NCBI GenBank assembly: GCA_030035585.1
Contig: CM057464.1
Span: forward strand, 75,314,919-75,378,918
Reading direction: 5' to 3'
From: Dugong dugon
Lineage: Eukaryota > Chordata > Mammalia > Sirenia > Dugongidae
Length of the DNA stretch: 64,000 nucleotides
In this document: piece by piece, positions 48,939 through 60,199 of the stretch
Position numbering within the stretch: the first letter of the stretch is position 1
Layout of the letters: each line of letters opens with the position of its first letter
The notes under the pieces: model-generated
Told to the model about the DNA's origin: nothing
What the model saw: the letters and a program-made list of their open reading frames with translations, nothing else
Database searches by the model: none
Program-made: the position numbers and the translations under genes

Positions 48939-49239
48939 GCCCACCTGCCAGAAGCCAGGACTACAAGGGCTGCTGTGCCAGCAGTCCCACAGGGACACCT
49001 CTTCATCAAAAACCTTGCTTCCCCTGGAGCTACCTCAGAGACGAGAAAATCCTCTTAGAGCCTTCAACTTCAAAATTCCACACCCCAGCCCATCTCCTAA
49101 CCTACCCTGTGGATAAGAGTCCCTCTCACACTGTGTGCATGGTAACTGCAAAACAAGGGAGAAGCTTGGAAAGGGGCAGGTGAACTGTTGGCATCTTTCA
49201 TCAGAATTCAAAATATACTTTCTCATAAAAACATCATAA

Positions 49240-49380
49240 AGCAGAGGGTCTCGACCTTTTGCATCTTCAAATGGGAGAGCTAGGATTCAGCTTCTGACAG
49301 AAACTCCCTACAGAAGTGATTCTCAGCTGGAGAGTGGGTGATGTGCCCTCCCTAAAGGATATAATGGAATTTGAGAAAAA
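49240..49380 (+). repeat. Possible MER20/Charlie-like fragment
   Basis: 'gtgattctcagctggagagt' and 'gatgtgccctccctaaagga' recall hAT-Charlie ends. The match is weak. Confidence 0.3.
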
Positions 49381-50342
49381 AGGGTTTTTGTCAATGGATG
49401 AGAAAGGGGGAACTGAAAAGCCTCTCAGGTAATTCTGATATGCCCTCTGAAATAAGAATTACTCTTATGAAAGGTGATTAGCGGTGTTATATTATTGGTA
49501 CCATCCCTCAGCTACATTATGGTTGAAATAGGATTTGCTTAAGAATATAACCACGTTTAAAATAACGTTTTTATGTGAGAAAATTTTTCCAAGTTTAAAC
49601 AACAGAGTTAACACATTACCTGTTTCCAAGTTTGGAACTGTCCATAAAGGAAACCAAAAAAGTGACTAATATTTACTTGTGAAGTCCTAAGGGTTCTTCA
49701 CCTGAGATTTATGGAAGGGCTTCAGTGGGGCCCAATAACTCCATGATATTGCAGGCAAACGTTGTGTACATTTCTGGAGAGCTTATAGTATATTCTCAAA
49801 AGGACCCACAGAACACAAACAAATATTAATGTAAGAACCAGAATTATTAATTGCTTCACAGACAGGGAAATGAAGACATAACTATCGTTGGTCATACTAA
49901 GTACAATAAGTGAAATGAGTCTAGACTTCTGTGTCTATAATCCATTTTTATTCTCATTTAACCCTCTGCCATCCACATAAATCTGATGCTAGAACTTGGT
50001 TTGAATTTTGAGAGAGAAAAGAAAATCTTACTGAGCAATGCTGCTTTTCCGTGCCCTAACGTGTAAATATTTATGATTTCTTAAACTGCTGAAATTTTTT
50101 AGAGTCCAATAATGATAGGTTTTACTGTCACAGAATACACTGTAATCGCCGGGTGCTTATCTCCCATCTCCGTCTTTACCCACCAAATAATTATAGATGC
50201 CTTAACTGCATGTGAAATGCTCTAGAATTTAAATTTTCAAGTAATATTCAAAAGCTGTGCTTTAGAGTTATACAATCAATTGCTGCACAATAAATTTAAG
50301 TATGCAAAAGAATTCCAAGATGTGAAAGAAATGTAAACTGAC

Positions 50343-50404
50343 CTTCATGAGATGTTGATTTATCCATTTAGTAAACGTTTTCTTTTGAACTTTGTCCCGT
50401 TCAT
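50343..50404 (-). CDS. DST: DST (dystonin) exon, start of CH1 of the actin-binding domain
   Basis: Read on the minus strand, this 62-nt exon completes a split Asp codon and encodes [20 protein letters not shown], the N-terminal edge of the first calponin-homology domain of a spectraplakin. Dystonin links actin to microtubules and intermediate filaments, and CH1 carries the main F-actin contacts. The exon has a pyrimidine-rich acceptor ending in CAG and an AAG|GTCAGT donor. It starts in phase 1 and ends in phase 0. [10 protein letters not shown] fits dystonin better than MACF1, which as recalled has TKWVNKHLMK. The upstream partner exon, which must end with the G of the Asp codon, is not visible before base 64000. 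The next exon is about 32 kb downstream. Gene identity rests on recognition of the protein sequence, not on a database search. Confidence 0.93.
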
Positions 50405-50744
50405 CTGAAAAAAAGAAAAAAAAAGATACAAAATAAGGTTGATAAAACCTATGAGTAGAATACTTTGTGACTATGCATATCAACAATAATAAGGTATTCA
50501 AAAGATACTGCTTAGTACATCTGAATTTTCTTCTTAAATTCTGGCAGCTTTAGGTTATCTGTAAGTAAGTACTAAAGGTGTGTCTGTCAGATTGGTTGTA
50601 TTTGCCAACATTATTCCATTAAATAAATATGCTCTGCCATTCTGTCACATAACCACCCCCATCACCACCACCCAGCCGCAAAAATGGCTAGTCTAACGTG
50701 GCTAGCTTAAGGTGAGTCCTTGCACTGGAACTACCCAAAGCACA

Positions 50745-50930
50745 TTAACATGCATTACACCGCACGTGCACTTCACAACCACAAGTAGTATCACTCCCAT
50801 TTTACAGAAGAGGAAACTTGCCCACGATTATCCAGCAAATAGCTTACAGTTTTGATAAAAGGCAGAACTTAAATTCAAGCCTTTTGGCTTGAAATCGAGC
50901 TCTGATTCAATTACTAACCATGCTGCTTCT
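50745..50930 (-). repeat. MIR SINE
   Basis: 'ctcccattttacagaagagg' and 'aacttaaattcaagcctttt' fit a reversed MIR. It lies about 340 bases upstream of the CH1 exon's acceptor. Confidence 0.8.
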
Positions 50931-51791
50931 CTGGTAAGAAAGAAACACCCCAACTAGACCTTGCTATTAAGTGTAATATTACCCTGATTACTATAGACAT
51001 GGCACAGAGAACGGTATGGGAAAGCTCCCTCATAGTTTAAGGAGAAAGACTAATTGGATTGTTCTAGTTCAACAACTAACCATTTCAAAGAAGAAACAAT
51101 CTTCCAGCACTTAGAGCTAACATTCAAAACCATAATTATCTCCTTCCTCCCCACTTCTAGGCTGCAATTCCCTACTTTCTTGTTTCCTTCTTCCCTCCTT
51201 TCTGCATCTGGGGATACATCTTTCTCCTTTCCTGGTGATCTTCTTCCCTTTCCCACCACAATCTAGACTCTCCAACCTTTCTCTGGGGATAAGAAACTCC
51301 TCGCTTTTTTCCTTCATCTTGTTCCTCCTCATTCTTCCTCCCTGTCCCCTCTTAAACTACTGTAATGGAACTAGGTTTCTTTGAAAACGCTTGTCCTACT
51401 TATTCAAAGTATTCACGTGCTCTACAAAAGTACTTATGCCTTCTACAATAATGTAAACATAAACAAAAATACAAAGACAAATCAACCGGGAGAAAAATAT
51501 GCAACATATGAGACAGAGGGTTCATAATATTAATAAAAAAGAACTTAGGGGGAAAAAAGGTGAACACCTTAATAGATAAGTGGACAAAAGCAGATAGTTA
51601 ATCCTTAAAAAAAATTATTGCCCACAGGTGTTCAATCTCACTAGCAAATAAAAATACAAAATAACACAGATAAAGCATTTTAACCTAAAACATTGCCAAG
51701 ATTTTGTGAAAAAAATAATATGTTGACAAAAACACAGGGGAACAGATACCCTTGCATATTTTTAGTGGAAAGGTAATTTGGTTTAAGTCCT

Positions 51792-52120
51792 TTAGAACTA
51801 TGTTGTTCAATACAGTAGCAAGTAGTCACATATGGCTACTTATGTTTAAACCAAATTAATGAAAATTAACAAAATTAATGATTCATTTCCTTGGGTGTAC
51901 TAGTCACATTTCAAGCACTCAACAGTCACATGTGGCTTAGTGGCTAACAAACTGGACCGCGCTGATGTAGGTCATCCATATCATCACAGATATTTCTATT
52001 GGACAGCACTGCTCTAGAACAAAACTGTATTGGACAGTGCTGCTCTAGAACAAAGCTGTACTGGACAGCAGTGCTCTAGAACAAAGTTGCATTGGACGGC
52101 ACTGCTCTTGAACAGTTTGC
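51792..52120. mobile_element. hAT-like ancient DNA element with a 31-bp minisatellite at one end
   Basis: The left end 'tagaactatgttgttcaata' and the reversed right end 'tctagagcagtgctgtccaa' are inverted repeats. 'agtcacatatggctacttat' and 'ttctattggacagcactgct' resemble a common mammalian Charlie-type repeat. The flanks gtcctttag/tgcctttaa look like a worn 8-bp duplication. Confidence 0.6.
51999..52120. repeat. 31-bp minisatellite, four copies
   Basis: 'ttggacag...tgctctagaac' units start at 51999, 52030, 52061 and 52092, exactly 31 bases apart. They derive from the terminal inverted repeat of the DNA element. Confidence 0.9.
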
Positions 52121-53214
52121 CTTTAAATACCATCAAAAGTCTTAAAAATGTATACACCCTTTCCAGCAATTTTACGTCTAGAATTTATTCTAAAGTTATA
52201 ATTGTGGTTTTGCACAAAATGTATCTATGAGAATATAAAGCCGAATGCTTACAACAGCAAAATAAAAACTTGAACAAAACCTAAATGCCAAACAATAAAT
52301 GGTTAAAGAAATTTTAATAAAGCAATTCAACTGTAATTCATATTCAATTCTTTGCAAAGCTATTCAATGATAACATATGACTTAGAACTCTCCTACAGAG
52401 TAATCCCAACCTGAAGGGATAGGGAGAACGATATAATCTAGTTTGTATTTCCCAACTATTTCTTTCTCAAGTACTTCCTTGAAACCCTTTCCATTTCCTA
52501 TCATGATCAGCCAGAGAGAAACAAAAAGGTACCTAAATACAGCCTATCATTTGGTTCTGCCCGTAACAATAACTGTTTAGTGCCCCAAACTTATAGTCGT
52601 CTTCTTGACTTAACATCAGATATTAAAAAATTGGAAGAGGGGTTGCAGAAAGCAGACCCAGAAGGTAGAAGCTTGCTAGATTTGAGTACAATGCTCAGAA
52701 TTTATGCTAAAATTAGCAAAAATTTGCCTGATTCCAAATGTAAAATCCCCCAGTACTCTGCTTATAACAAACGTGCCAAGAACTACGATACTAATAATTG
52801 TTAATCAACATTATCATCCACAAAATATTTATTAATCCTCTTAGACTAGTGTGTTGGTCCTTTGGTCCTTTAGGGGCACCATCTATACATCACTCATCTT
52901 TGTCCACCCCATACTGGATGCCACAATACTTTTACACACTCAACAAATAAATGCCCATGATGTGAATTAATTATGTGTCAAAAAGGACCCAACTCAGAAA
53001 ACCAACGTTTATCTACTTACATACAGTAATATATAACTACTATCTCTCTTAAAGCAATAATGGTGTCTAAATGTCCTCAGAATTGTTACTCCTAAAGAGC
53101 GCAGAATGAACTTAAACTACTAATTAATACATAAGATAAGAACAAAGAAAAAGAAGGAAAATATTAGTCCTCCTCACTGATAAAACACAGATTCTATACT
53201 TCTCTCACTTACTC

Positions 53215-53400
53215 ACTCCAGGATCTACTGGGCTCCTATGATGAGCCCAGTACCATGGTAGGGCTGGGAACCAGGATAAATAGAAAGAACACTGGTCCTT
53301 GCCCTCCTCATCTAGAGAGAGCACCTGACATGCAGGCAGTGTGATAAGCACTCCAACTAAGGAAAGTCTGTGGTACTCATCATGTAAGTAAATGTGAAGG
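53215..53400 (+). repeat. Ancient interspersed repeat, class uncertain
   Basis: 'gggctgggaaccaggataaa' and 'cagtgtgataagcactccaa' resemble the repeat near 22044. Confidence 0.35.
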
Positions 53401-54082
53401 AGAGAAGAACCTGGCCCTGGGAAGTAGGGTAGCAAGACAGGAGCTAGACATGCAGAGTCCTCACCAAAAATAAACCCTGATTTAATAATTTAACATTGAA
53501 ATATCCATGGTTAGAATCCAAGAACTGTCAGCACCTCCAGATGTGCCTCCACTTCCCCAAGAGACTATCATCCTTCAAATGGAAGCACTGAGAACATTTC
53601 AACCACAGGCAGGGTGCTGGGAAACTTGGCTCTGCTGTATGCTGTGAACTTTGGACAAGTCAAGGCAAACAATGGAACCTCTCCACCAACGTGTAACACC
53701 CACATCACATTTTCAGCAGCGCTTCTCTAAACCAGCAAAAACAAAACACAGTGAGAAAAATAAAGACTACTTCCTAGATACCAAATATTATTCTCATCCG
53801 ATTAACAACCTAAGACCCTGACGTTAAATCTTCAAAAAAAGTTAAAATGTATTATTAATTAAAACTTTATAGTTCAAGAATTGACAACTTCTATATCAAG
53901 TTTCAAAATATAAGACTGTGGTACACCTCCAAACTTTATATTAATTAATATAAACTCTTACAAATTTTCAAATTCCCTTAAATTTAATATATTACGTGTA
54001 TTATATAAATTCTTCTCTTGCTACATAAAAGTTGACAAAATAGATTTACTTATTATTTTCTAAATTAATAAATCTGGTCCTA

Positions 54083-54212
54083 AGAGTTTGGCTGCTAACC
54101 AAAACGTCAGCAGTTCAAATCCACCAGCCACTCCTTGGAAACCATATGGGGCAGTTCTACTCTATCCTATAGGATTGCTATGAGTCCAAATCGACTCAAT
54201 GGCAATGAGTTT
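54083..54212 (+). mobile_element. AfroSINE, short form, head missing
   Basis: It begins at 'taagagtttggctgctaacc' and ends at 'gactcaatggcaatgag'. The first 20 or so bases of the head are absent. It abuts a (TA)n tract and an L1 3' end. Confidence 0.9.
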
Positions 54213-54224
54213 ATATATATATAT

Positions 54225-54828
54225 ATTTTTTTTTTCATTGTACTTTAGGTGAAGATTTACCGAACAAATGTTTTCTCATTAAACAGTCAGTACACGTTGT
54301 TTTATGACATTGGTTAACAACCACATGACATGTCAACACGCTCCCTTCTCGGCCTTGGAGGACCTTTTTTTCTTTTGGTGAAAATATACATAGCCAAAGA
54401 GACACCATTTCAAAAATTTCTACATGTACAATTCAGTGACGTCGATTACGTTCTTCCAGTTGTGCTGGTATTCTCACTTTAGATGAAGGTTTACAGAACA
54501 AAATAGTTTCTCATTAAACAGTTAGTATACATATTTCCCTATGACAATGGTTAACAACCCCACTACATGTCCACACTGTCCTTACTCAACCTTAGGTTCC
54601 CTATCACCAGCTTTTCTGCCCCCTTCTGCCTCTTAGTCCTTGTCCCTGGACTGCTGTACCTCATTAGTCTCATTTTGTTTTATGGGGCTGTCCAATCCCC
54701 GGCTCAATGGTGAACCTCGGGAGTGACTTCACCACTGAGCTAAAAGGGTGTCTGGGGGCCATATTCTTGGGGTTTCTCCAGTCTCTGTCAGGCCAGTAAA
54801 TCTGGTCTTTTTATAATTTTTTTAGTTT
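54225..54828 (-). mobile_element. L1 3' UTR, copy 1 of a direct doublet
   Basis: The reversed terminus 'ttgtactttaggtgaagatt' is followed by the module 'ggtgaaaatatacatagcc', an inner repeat of the terminus ('ttagatgaaggtttacagaa') and 'ccagtctctgtcaggccagt'. It stops at 'aaatctggtctttttataat'. The same order recurs in copy 2. Confidence 0.88.
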
Positions 54829-55585
54829 TTATTTCTCATTGTACTTCAGGTGAAGGCTTACAGAACAAATAGTTTCTCATGAAACAGTAATACACATATT
54901 GTTTTATGACACTGGTTAACAATCCCACGACATGTCAACCCTCTAACTTCTCGACCTTTTTTTTTTTTTTGGTGAAAATATACATAGCCATAAATACACC
55001 ATTTCAAAAATTTCTACATGCACAGTTCAGTGACATCGACTACGCTCTTCCAATTATGCTGCTATTCTCTAGATGAAGGTTTACAGAACAAAACAGTTTC
55101 TCATTAAACAGTTAGTACACATGTTGCCCTATGACAATAGTTAACAACCTCACAACACATCAACAATATCCTTACTCAACCTTGGGTTCCCTATCACCAA
55201 CTTTCCTGTCCCCTTCTGCCTTCTAGTCCTTGTCCCTGGACTGCTGTGCCTCATTAGTCCCATTTGGTTTTATGGGGCTGGCCACTCCCAGGCTGAACGG
55301 TAAACCTCGGAAGTGACTTCACCACTGAGCTAAAAGGGTGTCTGGGGGCCATACTCTCAGGGTTTCTCCAGTCTCCTTTAGGCCAATAAATCTGGTCTTT
55401 TTTTTGTGAGTTAGAATTTTGTTCTACATCCTTCTCCAGCTCTGTCCAGAACCCTCTTTTGTGATCCTGGTCAGAGCAGTCAGTGGTGGTAGCCGGGTAC
55501 CATCTAGCTGTACTGGACTCAGTCTGGTGGAGGCCGTGGTAGCTGTGGTCCATTAGTCCTTTGGACTAATCTTTTCCTTGTATCC
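54829..55585 (-). mobile_element. L1 3' UTR, copy 2 of a direct doublet, longer
   Basis: It repeats the copy 1 order from 'ttgtacttcaggtgaaggct', then continues through 'gtgagttagaattttgttct' to 'ggtccattagtcctttggac'. This matches the reverse of 2000-2260 in the first L1. The minus-strand open frame 55254-55553 is 3' UTR sequence that happens to lack stops. Confidence 0.9.
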
Positions 55586-57484
55586 TCTTACAAGTTTATA
55601 TTTTAATGAACATGAAGAAATAGAACATAAGTTCTAAGACCAATCACTTATTAGTTAATTTCTTACCCAAGTGGTATATCAAGAAAGCTGATTTAACCAA
55701 ACAATTTACCTCCAAGTTCAGATGAAAGTGTCACTTAAATAATACAACTATAAAAAGGTTATTTTTATCACTGAGGTTTTGTTGTGGTTGTTGCTAAAGG
55801 CTAAAAAGCACTGCTGAAAATGTAAGGCTGGTGCTAAATGTTTGGCACGTAATACTGAGGTAATATCTGGGAATTATAATCCACAATTAAAGTACATGAG
55901 TAAAATACAAAAACTAAAGCTAACTAAATAATACTCAATAATAATACTCAATTCACAAATTCTGATACAGTTTTCTAACAGTAACAACTCAAATCTTTTG
56001 TTTTAAACCACAACAAATCTGGACGAGTCCATTCAAGCAGCAAGAGAAGTTTTTTAATACTAGACTGTTCCCACCACAAGGCTACAATAATAAGTTAAGC
56101 ATTAATGTGGACTTTAAAGGCTCCAGTTCTTTTCAAGAGAACAACTGAAAATCATAAAGTAATTTAAGTCGGAGGAGACTCTCTGATTTACAACTTTCCA
56201 TACACATTATTTCAAAAAGGGAGTTACTGCAAAAGGGAGTGTTCTAGATTATACCATCTAATTTTCCAACTATCGTACTCATAATGGTTCTTTATGTCAC
56301 TTCAGTCAGAGATGTCTAAGATTGAAATTTATATTTAGGTGGGCAATGTTGCTAAGACAACAATAAGGAAAATTTTATTCCTGTGATTTTAACCGATTCC
56401 ATTGGTTTTACAGACCATCCAGTTATTTATAGTCTGAAGTTTTACAACATTCTTCTATTTGAAAGCTATTTCATTATAGAGTAAGTTTTAAATAAAAACA
56501 TACATTTATGTTTCCCTCATAACATACAACATGGCTCAAATTACTCAATGACACAATATACAAAGAAAAGAATAAAAGAATTTGGAAAAATGTGCCAAAA
56601 AAGAACACCAATTATTACAACGTACACTGACTTGTTTTCAGTAAAATCCAACTGGAACTAAGCACACTTAGACACATAATAAATATCAAGATTATATAAA
56701 TGCACAGCCTATACACAACAGAGGGGAAAATTTTCTCTGGGTAGCCTCAAAAGTTGTAGTTTGAGTCCATTCAGATTTCCGAAAGGTGCCTCACAGCCTG
56801 CTAAATTCCCACGGTGCAAATCAACACAGGTAGCACAACCTCCTTTCCCAGTTCTGAAAACACGAAAGTGATATTACAGGTCATACTACTAACCCATACA
56901 GCACATCAGTCCCACCAGCTTTGCATTCCAGTTTGGATCATTTTTCATGAGCTGCCCCATCATTCTTCGGGAAAGCTGTCCAATAGATTCCTAAACTCTT
57001 TCCGTACAAACTCATGTGTCAGAGTCCTGTTAACTTTCTATGTGGAAAGGAAAACACTGACTAGACACTCCTACTTACAAGCAGAAACGTAGTTGGCTCC
57101 GCCTTTTAAGCAAACATTAGCAAAACCAGCCTCGGGCACTATTTTGCAGGAAACACATACAACTACTACAAAAAAGAAACTGAATTGTCTATTTCTCCTT
57201 TTAGTCTTCAATTTGTTCATATGAAGTACAAAAAAAGAGAGTTTGGATTCCCTAACTTTTTTTTGCTATAAGACAGGCCCACAGGGCATTAAAACTTCAC
57301 TGCAGAACAAGCTATTATCACGTTCTCTCTCTTCTAACTCCCCCAGCAGAATTTCTGTGGAATAAAAAACAACATCCAGCCTAACTTGTTTAACTTATCC
57401 CAGATATATTTGCTACTAACAGTGTTTGGGCACCTCAACTTTATAGGCTAGACACAACCTTAATACCACTACCAACTACTTTCA

Positions 57485-57665
57485 TGTACGCTTCACAGAT
57501 ACATTTTCATTTGAATCTCACAACGATTCTGTGAGTTGACTGGTACTGTCCCCATTCTAAAGACATGAAAACCAACGTTTGGAAAGATTAATAAACTAGT
57601 CTAGGAGTCCACAGCCTAAGTGACTGAACTAGAATTCAAACCCCAGTCTGATTTCAAAATCCACT
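57485..57665 (-). repeat. MIR SINE
   Basis: 'ttgaatctcacaacgattct' and 'gactgaactagaattcaaac' identify a reversed MIR. Confidence 0.85.
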
Positions 57666-58214
57666 TCTTTTCTATGTCTTCAAACAGTAGAAACCTTAAT
57701 CTAATAATACGGGAGTAACAAGGAATCCTCAGTCTATTAGAATTTCACTTCTGACCATGAACTGAATGAATAAATGTCAAGAAAAATGAGCCCTTGTTCT
57801 AAACAAGCAAACATCTTCAGCACTCCTATGTCTGTCTGAAGCATTAGACAAACAGACCTCTCCAAATAGCAACCACACAAATGGTGACTCCAAAACAACA
57901 AACAAAACTTAATATTTTCAGCAACAGGAAGCCAGCAAATCTGAATCAGACCAAGGAAAAAGTTACTACAACTCTGCTAGATTAATAGCTGCTAAAATGC
58001 TTTGAAACATCCTTATAAGATTTCTAATGCCATTCTAAAGAAACTATAAACGAATCTAGGGCTGCTGCTGAGAAGTCTGACGTTACCTGCTTAGTAAGTA
58101 GCCCCCTTCACTTCCTCCCTCTCCCTTTCCAAGTGCCTTTATTTGTTACAGAGCCCCTGCCTCCACTAGAAAGAAGCCTGAGCCTGCCTAATGCACTGAA
58201 AAGAGGATGATAAT

Positions 58215-58410
58215 AATATCAAACATTCAGAGTGCACTTAGTATCTGCCAGCTATTGTCCTCAGTTACACCCAAATATAACACACATGTATTGCCTAGTA
58301 TCCTCATAATAACCCTGTGATATTACCCCCATGTACAGATGAAAAAACTCAGGCAGTCAGAGGTTAAATAAATTGCCCAGGATCATACGACTATTAAGGG
58401 TAGGAGGTGC
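58215..58410 (-). repeat. MIR SINE
   Basis: 'atcctcataataaccctgtg', 'tgtacagatgaaaaaactca' and 'ttgcccaggatcatacgact' identify a reversed MIR. Confidence 0.85.
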
Positions 58411-60199
58411 GAAGGGGATGCAGTTTGCGAAAGCATACTCAGTGTTGTAATTTTTTACTTACAAAACAAAATGTTATCTTTAAAAAAATAAGTTAAACAA
58501 CAAAAAGTAAAAAGGGAAGAAGCCTGACCAAATCTTCAGTGGTGGGGATACACAGAAAATGCAATTTACCTTCTGCAGATTAGTGGTGCTCAAGAGTGGC
58601 GGCAGGAGAACCACAACGCTTTACTAATAGATTACATCAGAGTTTAGGGCAGGGATGAGATTTTTGTGTTTATCAATAAGGATCAGGGATGAATTTTAAA
58701 AGATCAAGGAACACTTTGCTAAAGGCTCTATTTCAAAAGAAAGAAGGAAAATGTTAAGTGTTGGAGTTGTTTAGAAAAAAGATAGGGGGAAAGGGAATCT
58801 AGTCAGTTTCCCCACCACCGCCTACAACACAGTACAATACAATACCGTAAGACTGATGAGGGAAAAGCTGTAAGATTTTTGGCATTAGAGAAGAAAACTG
58901 GCTGGAATAGTTGGGATCAGTGAGAAGACTTGCTCCTGAAATGGATGGACACCACATTTGGTAACTAGGGAGCTGGTGAGAACGTAGGTCTGCTGCTCAT
59001 CACCACCCTTCCTTCTGCCCAGTCCCACCTCAGGCCACCCATGAGCTAGCAACCCTCATTCAATCATCACCTAGCAGCCCTGCCCTCATCCCAGTAACAC
59101 CTCCCCTCCCCATCTGACAAACCCTAGAACTCAGGCCTCACCAAGATCACTTATGACTGGACATTGTAGCTGCTAAGTAGATAAAAAAGCTAAACAGAAG
59201 AGAGTCCCTGCTCCCACTGTAGTTAAAAAGTCTTACAACAGTCCCACAGAAACACTCTTCTGGTTTATTGAAATTGATATAGAGCTGCAATCGATGTTCA
59301 TTTCGGTTTAAGTCAACATCCCCCATTGGTCTGAGGGGGTAATCATCAAGTGTGACCTGCCTCCACGGCACTACAGACCTAGAGAGGAAGCTACGTAACA
59401 TCTCTGAGCCTTAGCCACCTCCTCCTCCTTTTTATTAAGAGGAAGGTGCTAATTTGGAAACCTCTAACAATATTATAACATCAAACTTTTTATCATTAAA
59501 AATATTTTCAAAGTATTTGAGGACTCATATGTAAAGGAATACCAGTGCTATTGCTTCTCAAAAATATCTTCGCTTAGTCACTACCGCAAAGTCCTATGTA
59601 CACCAAACCCATAGCTGATCTCACAATAATGAGTATCGTTTGTCTCTGGTGTAGTAACTTTTGGCAACAGCAGATTCTCATGTTGTTACATGCTGCAAAG
59701 AAATATTTTAAGACTTTAATGGAGAGCTTTCTTTTTGTACATTTCAAGATTCAATTTCATGCTTTAAACTAACTTTTCCTCTTCTACAAAAACTGACAGC
59801 ACAAAAAAGTTCTATAACTCGTATTACTGTCTTTATCAATTTAAATTTCCAATGTTGATGAGTTTCTTAGCTTTGTTTTTTTTATAATCATTATTTGCTT
59901 TAATTTGAATCTAAATAAAACCGACATTGATTTCTGTGGCAGTCCCTACTTGATCAGGGTATAATCAATCCACAACTTCCGTGTTAAATATTAAGTATTA
60001 GTTAAAAAACACATTTAAGAGGGAGTTGTCAGCATCTCCAATTGTAGTCTTCATAAAGAAGCTCTTTACATTTCAAACACCCTTAATCCTTATGCCAAGA
60101 AACCTAAGAGAGCTTAAAAAGGAGATATTTCAAGATAATGATGGAACTGACAAGGCATCTCAAACATACAGCTACAGTAAAATCTTCAGATTTCTACTA

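Larger units (their letters stand above)
18129..50342 (-). other. DST: DST large intron (about 32 kb)
   Basis: The intron runs from the AAG|GTCAGT donor at 50342 to the acceptor at 18129. It is filled with AfroSINEs, L1 and RTE fragments, LTRs, MIRs and MER5-like pieces, listed individually. Stretches without a recognised element are 18140-19980, 20120-21065, 22260-24420, 25960-26700, 26925-28310, 32150-33020, 33610-34480, 34860-35820, 36440-37140, 37560-38100, 43840-44615, 44800-45670, 46620-47460 and 47640-50342, apart from short weak repeats. No alternative exon could be supported in them. Confidence 0.85.
51440..52440 (+). mobile_element. Old L1 fragment split by a DNA element
   Basis: 'aagtggacaaaagcagatag' and 'gtgttcaatctcactagcaa' lie before the DNA element, and 'ttacaacagcaaaataaaaa' with 'cctaaatgccaaacaataaa' after it. 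These are consecutive L1 3' sequences. The DNA element is 51792-52120. Confidence 0.7.

Noticed and set aside
48707..49226. Several overlapping open frames on both strands
   Set aside because: They overlap one another around a C run, and none shows domain-like sequence.
55254..55553. 99-codon minus-strand open frame, similar to the 76-codon frame at 2018-2248
   Set aside because: The resemblance exists because both are copies of the same L1 3' UTR. The frames diverge by small indels, so selection on a protein is unlikely.
59147..59401. 84-codon minus-strand open frame in a more GC-rich stretch
   Set aside because: No family resemblance, no splice context tying it to DST, and no sign of a promoter. 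Kept only as unexplained sequence.
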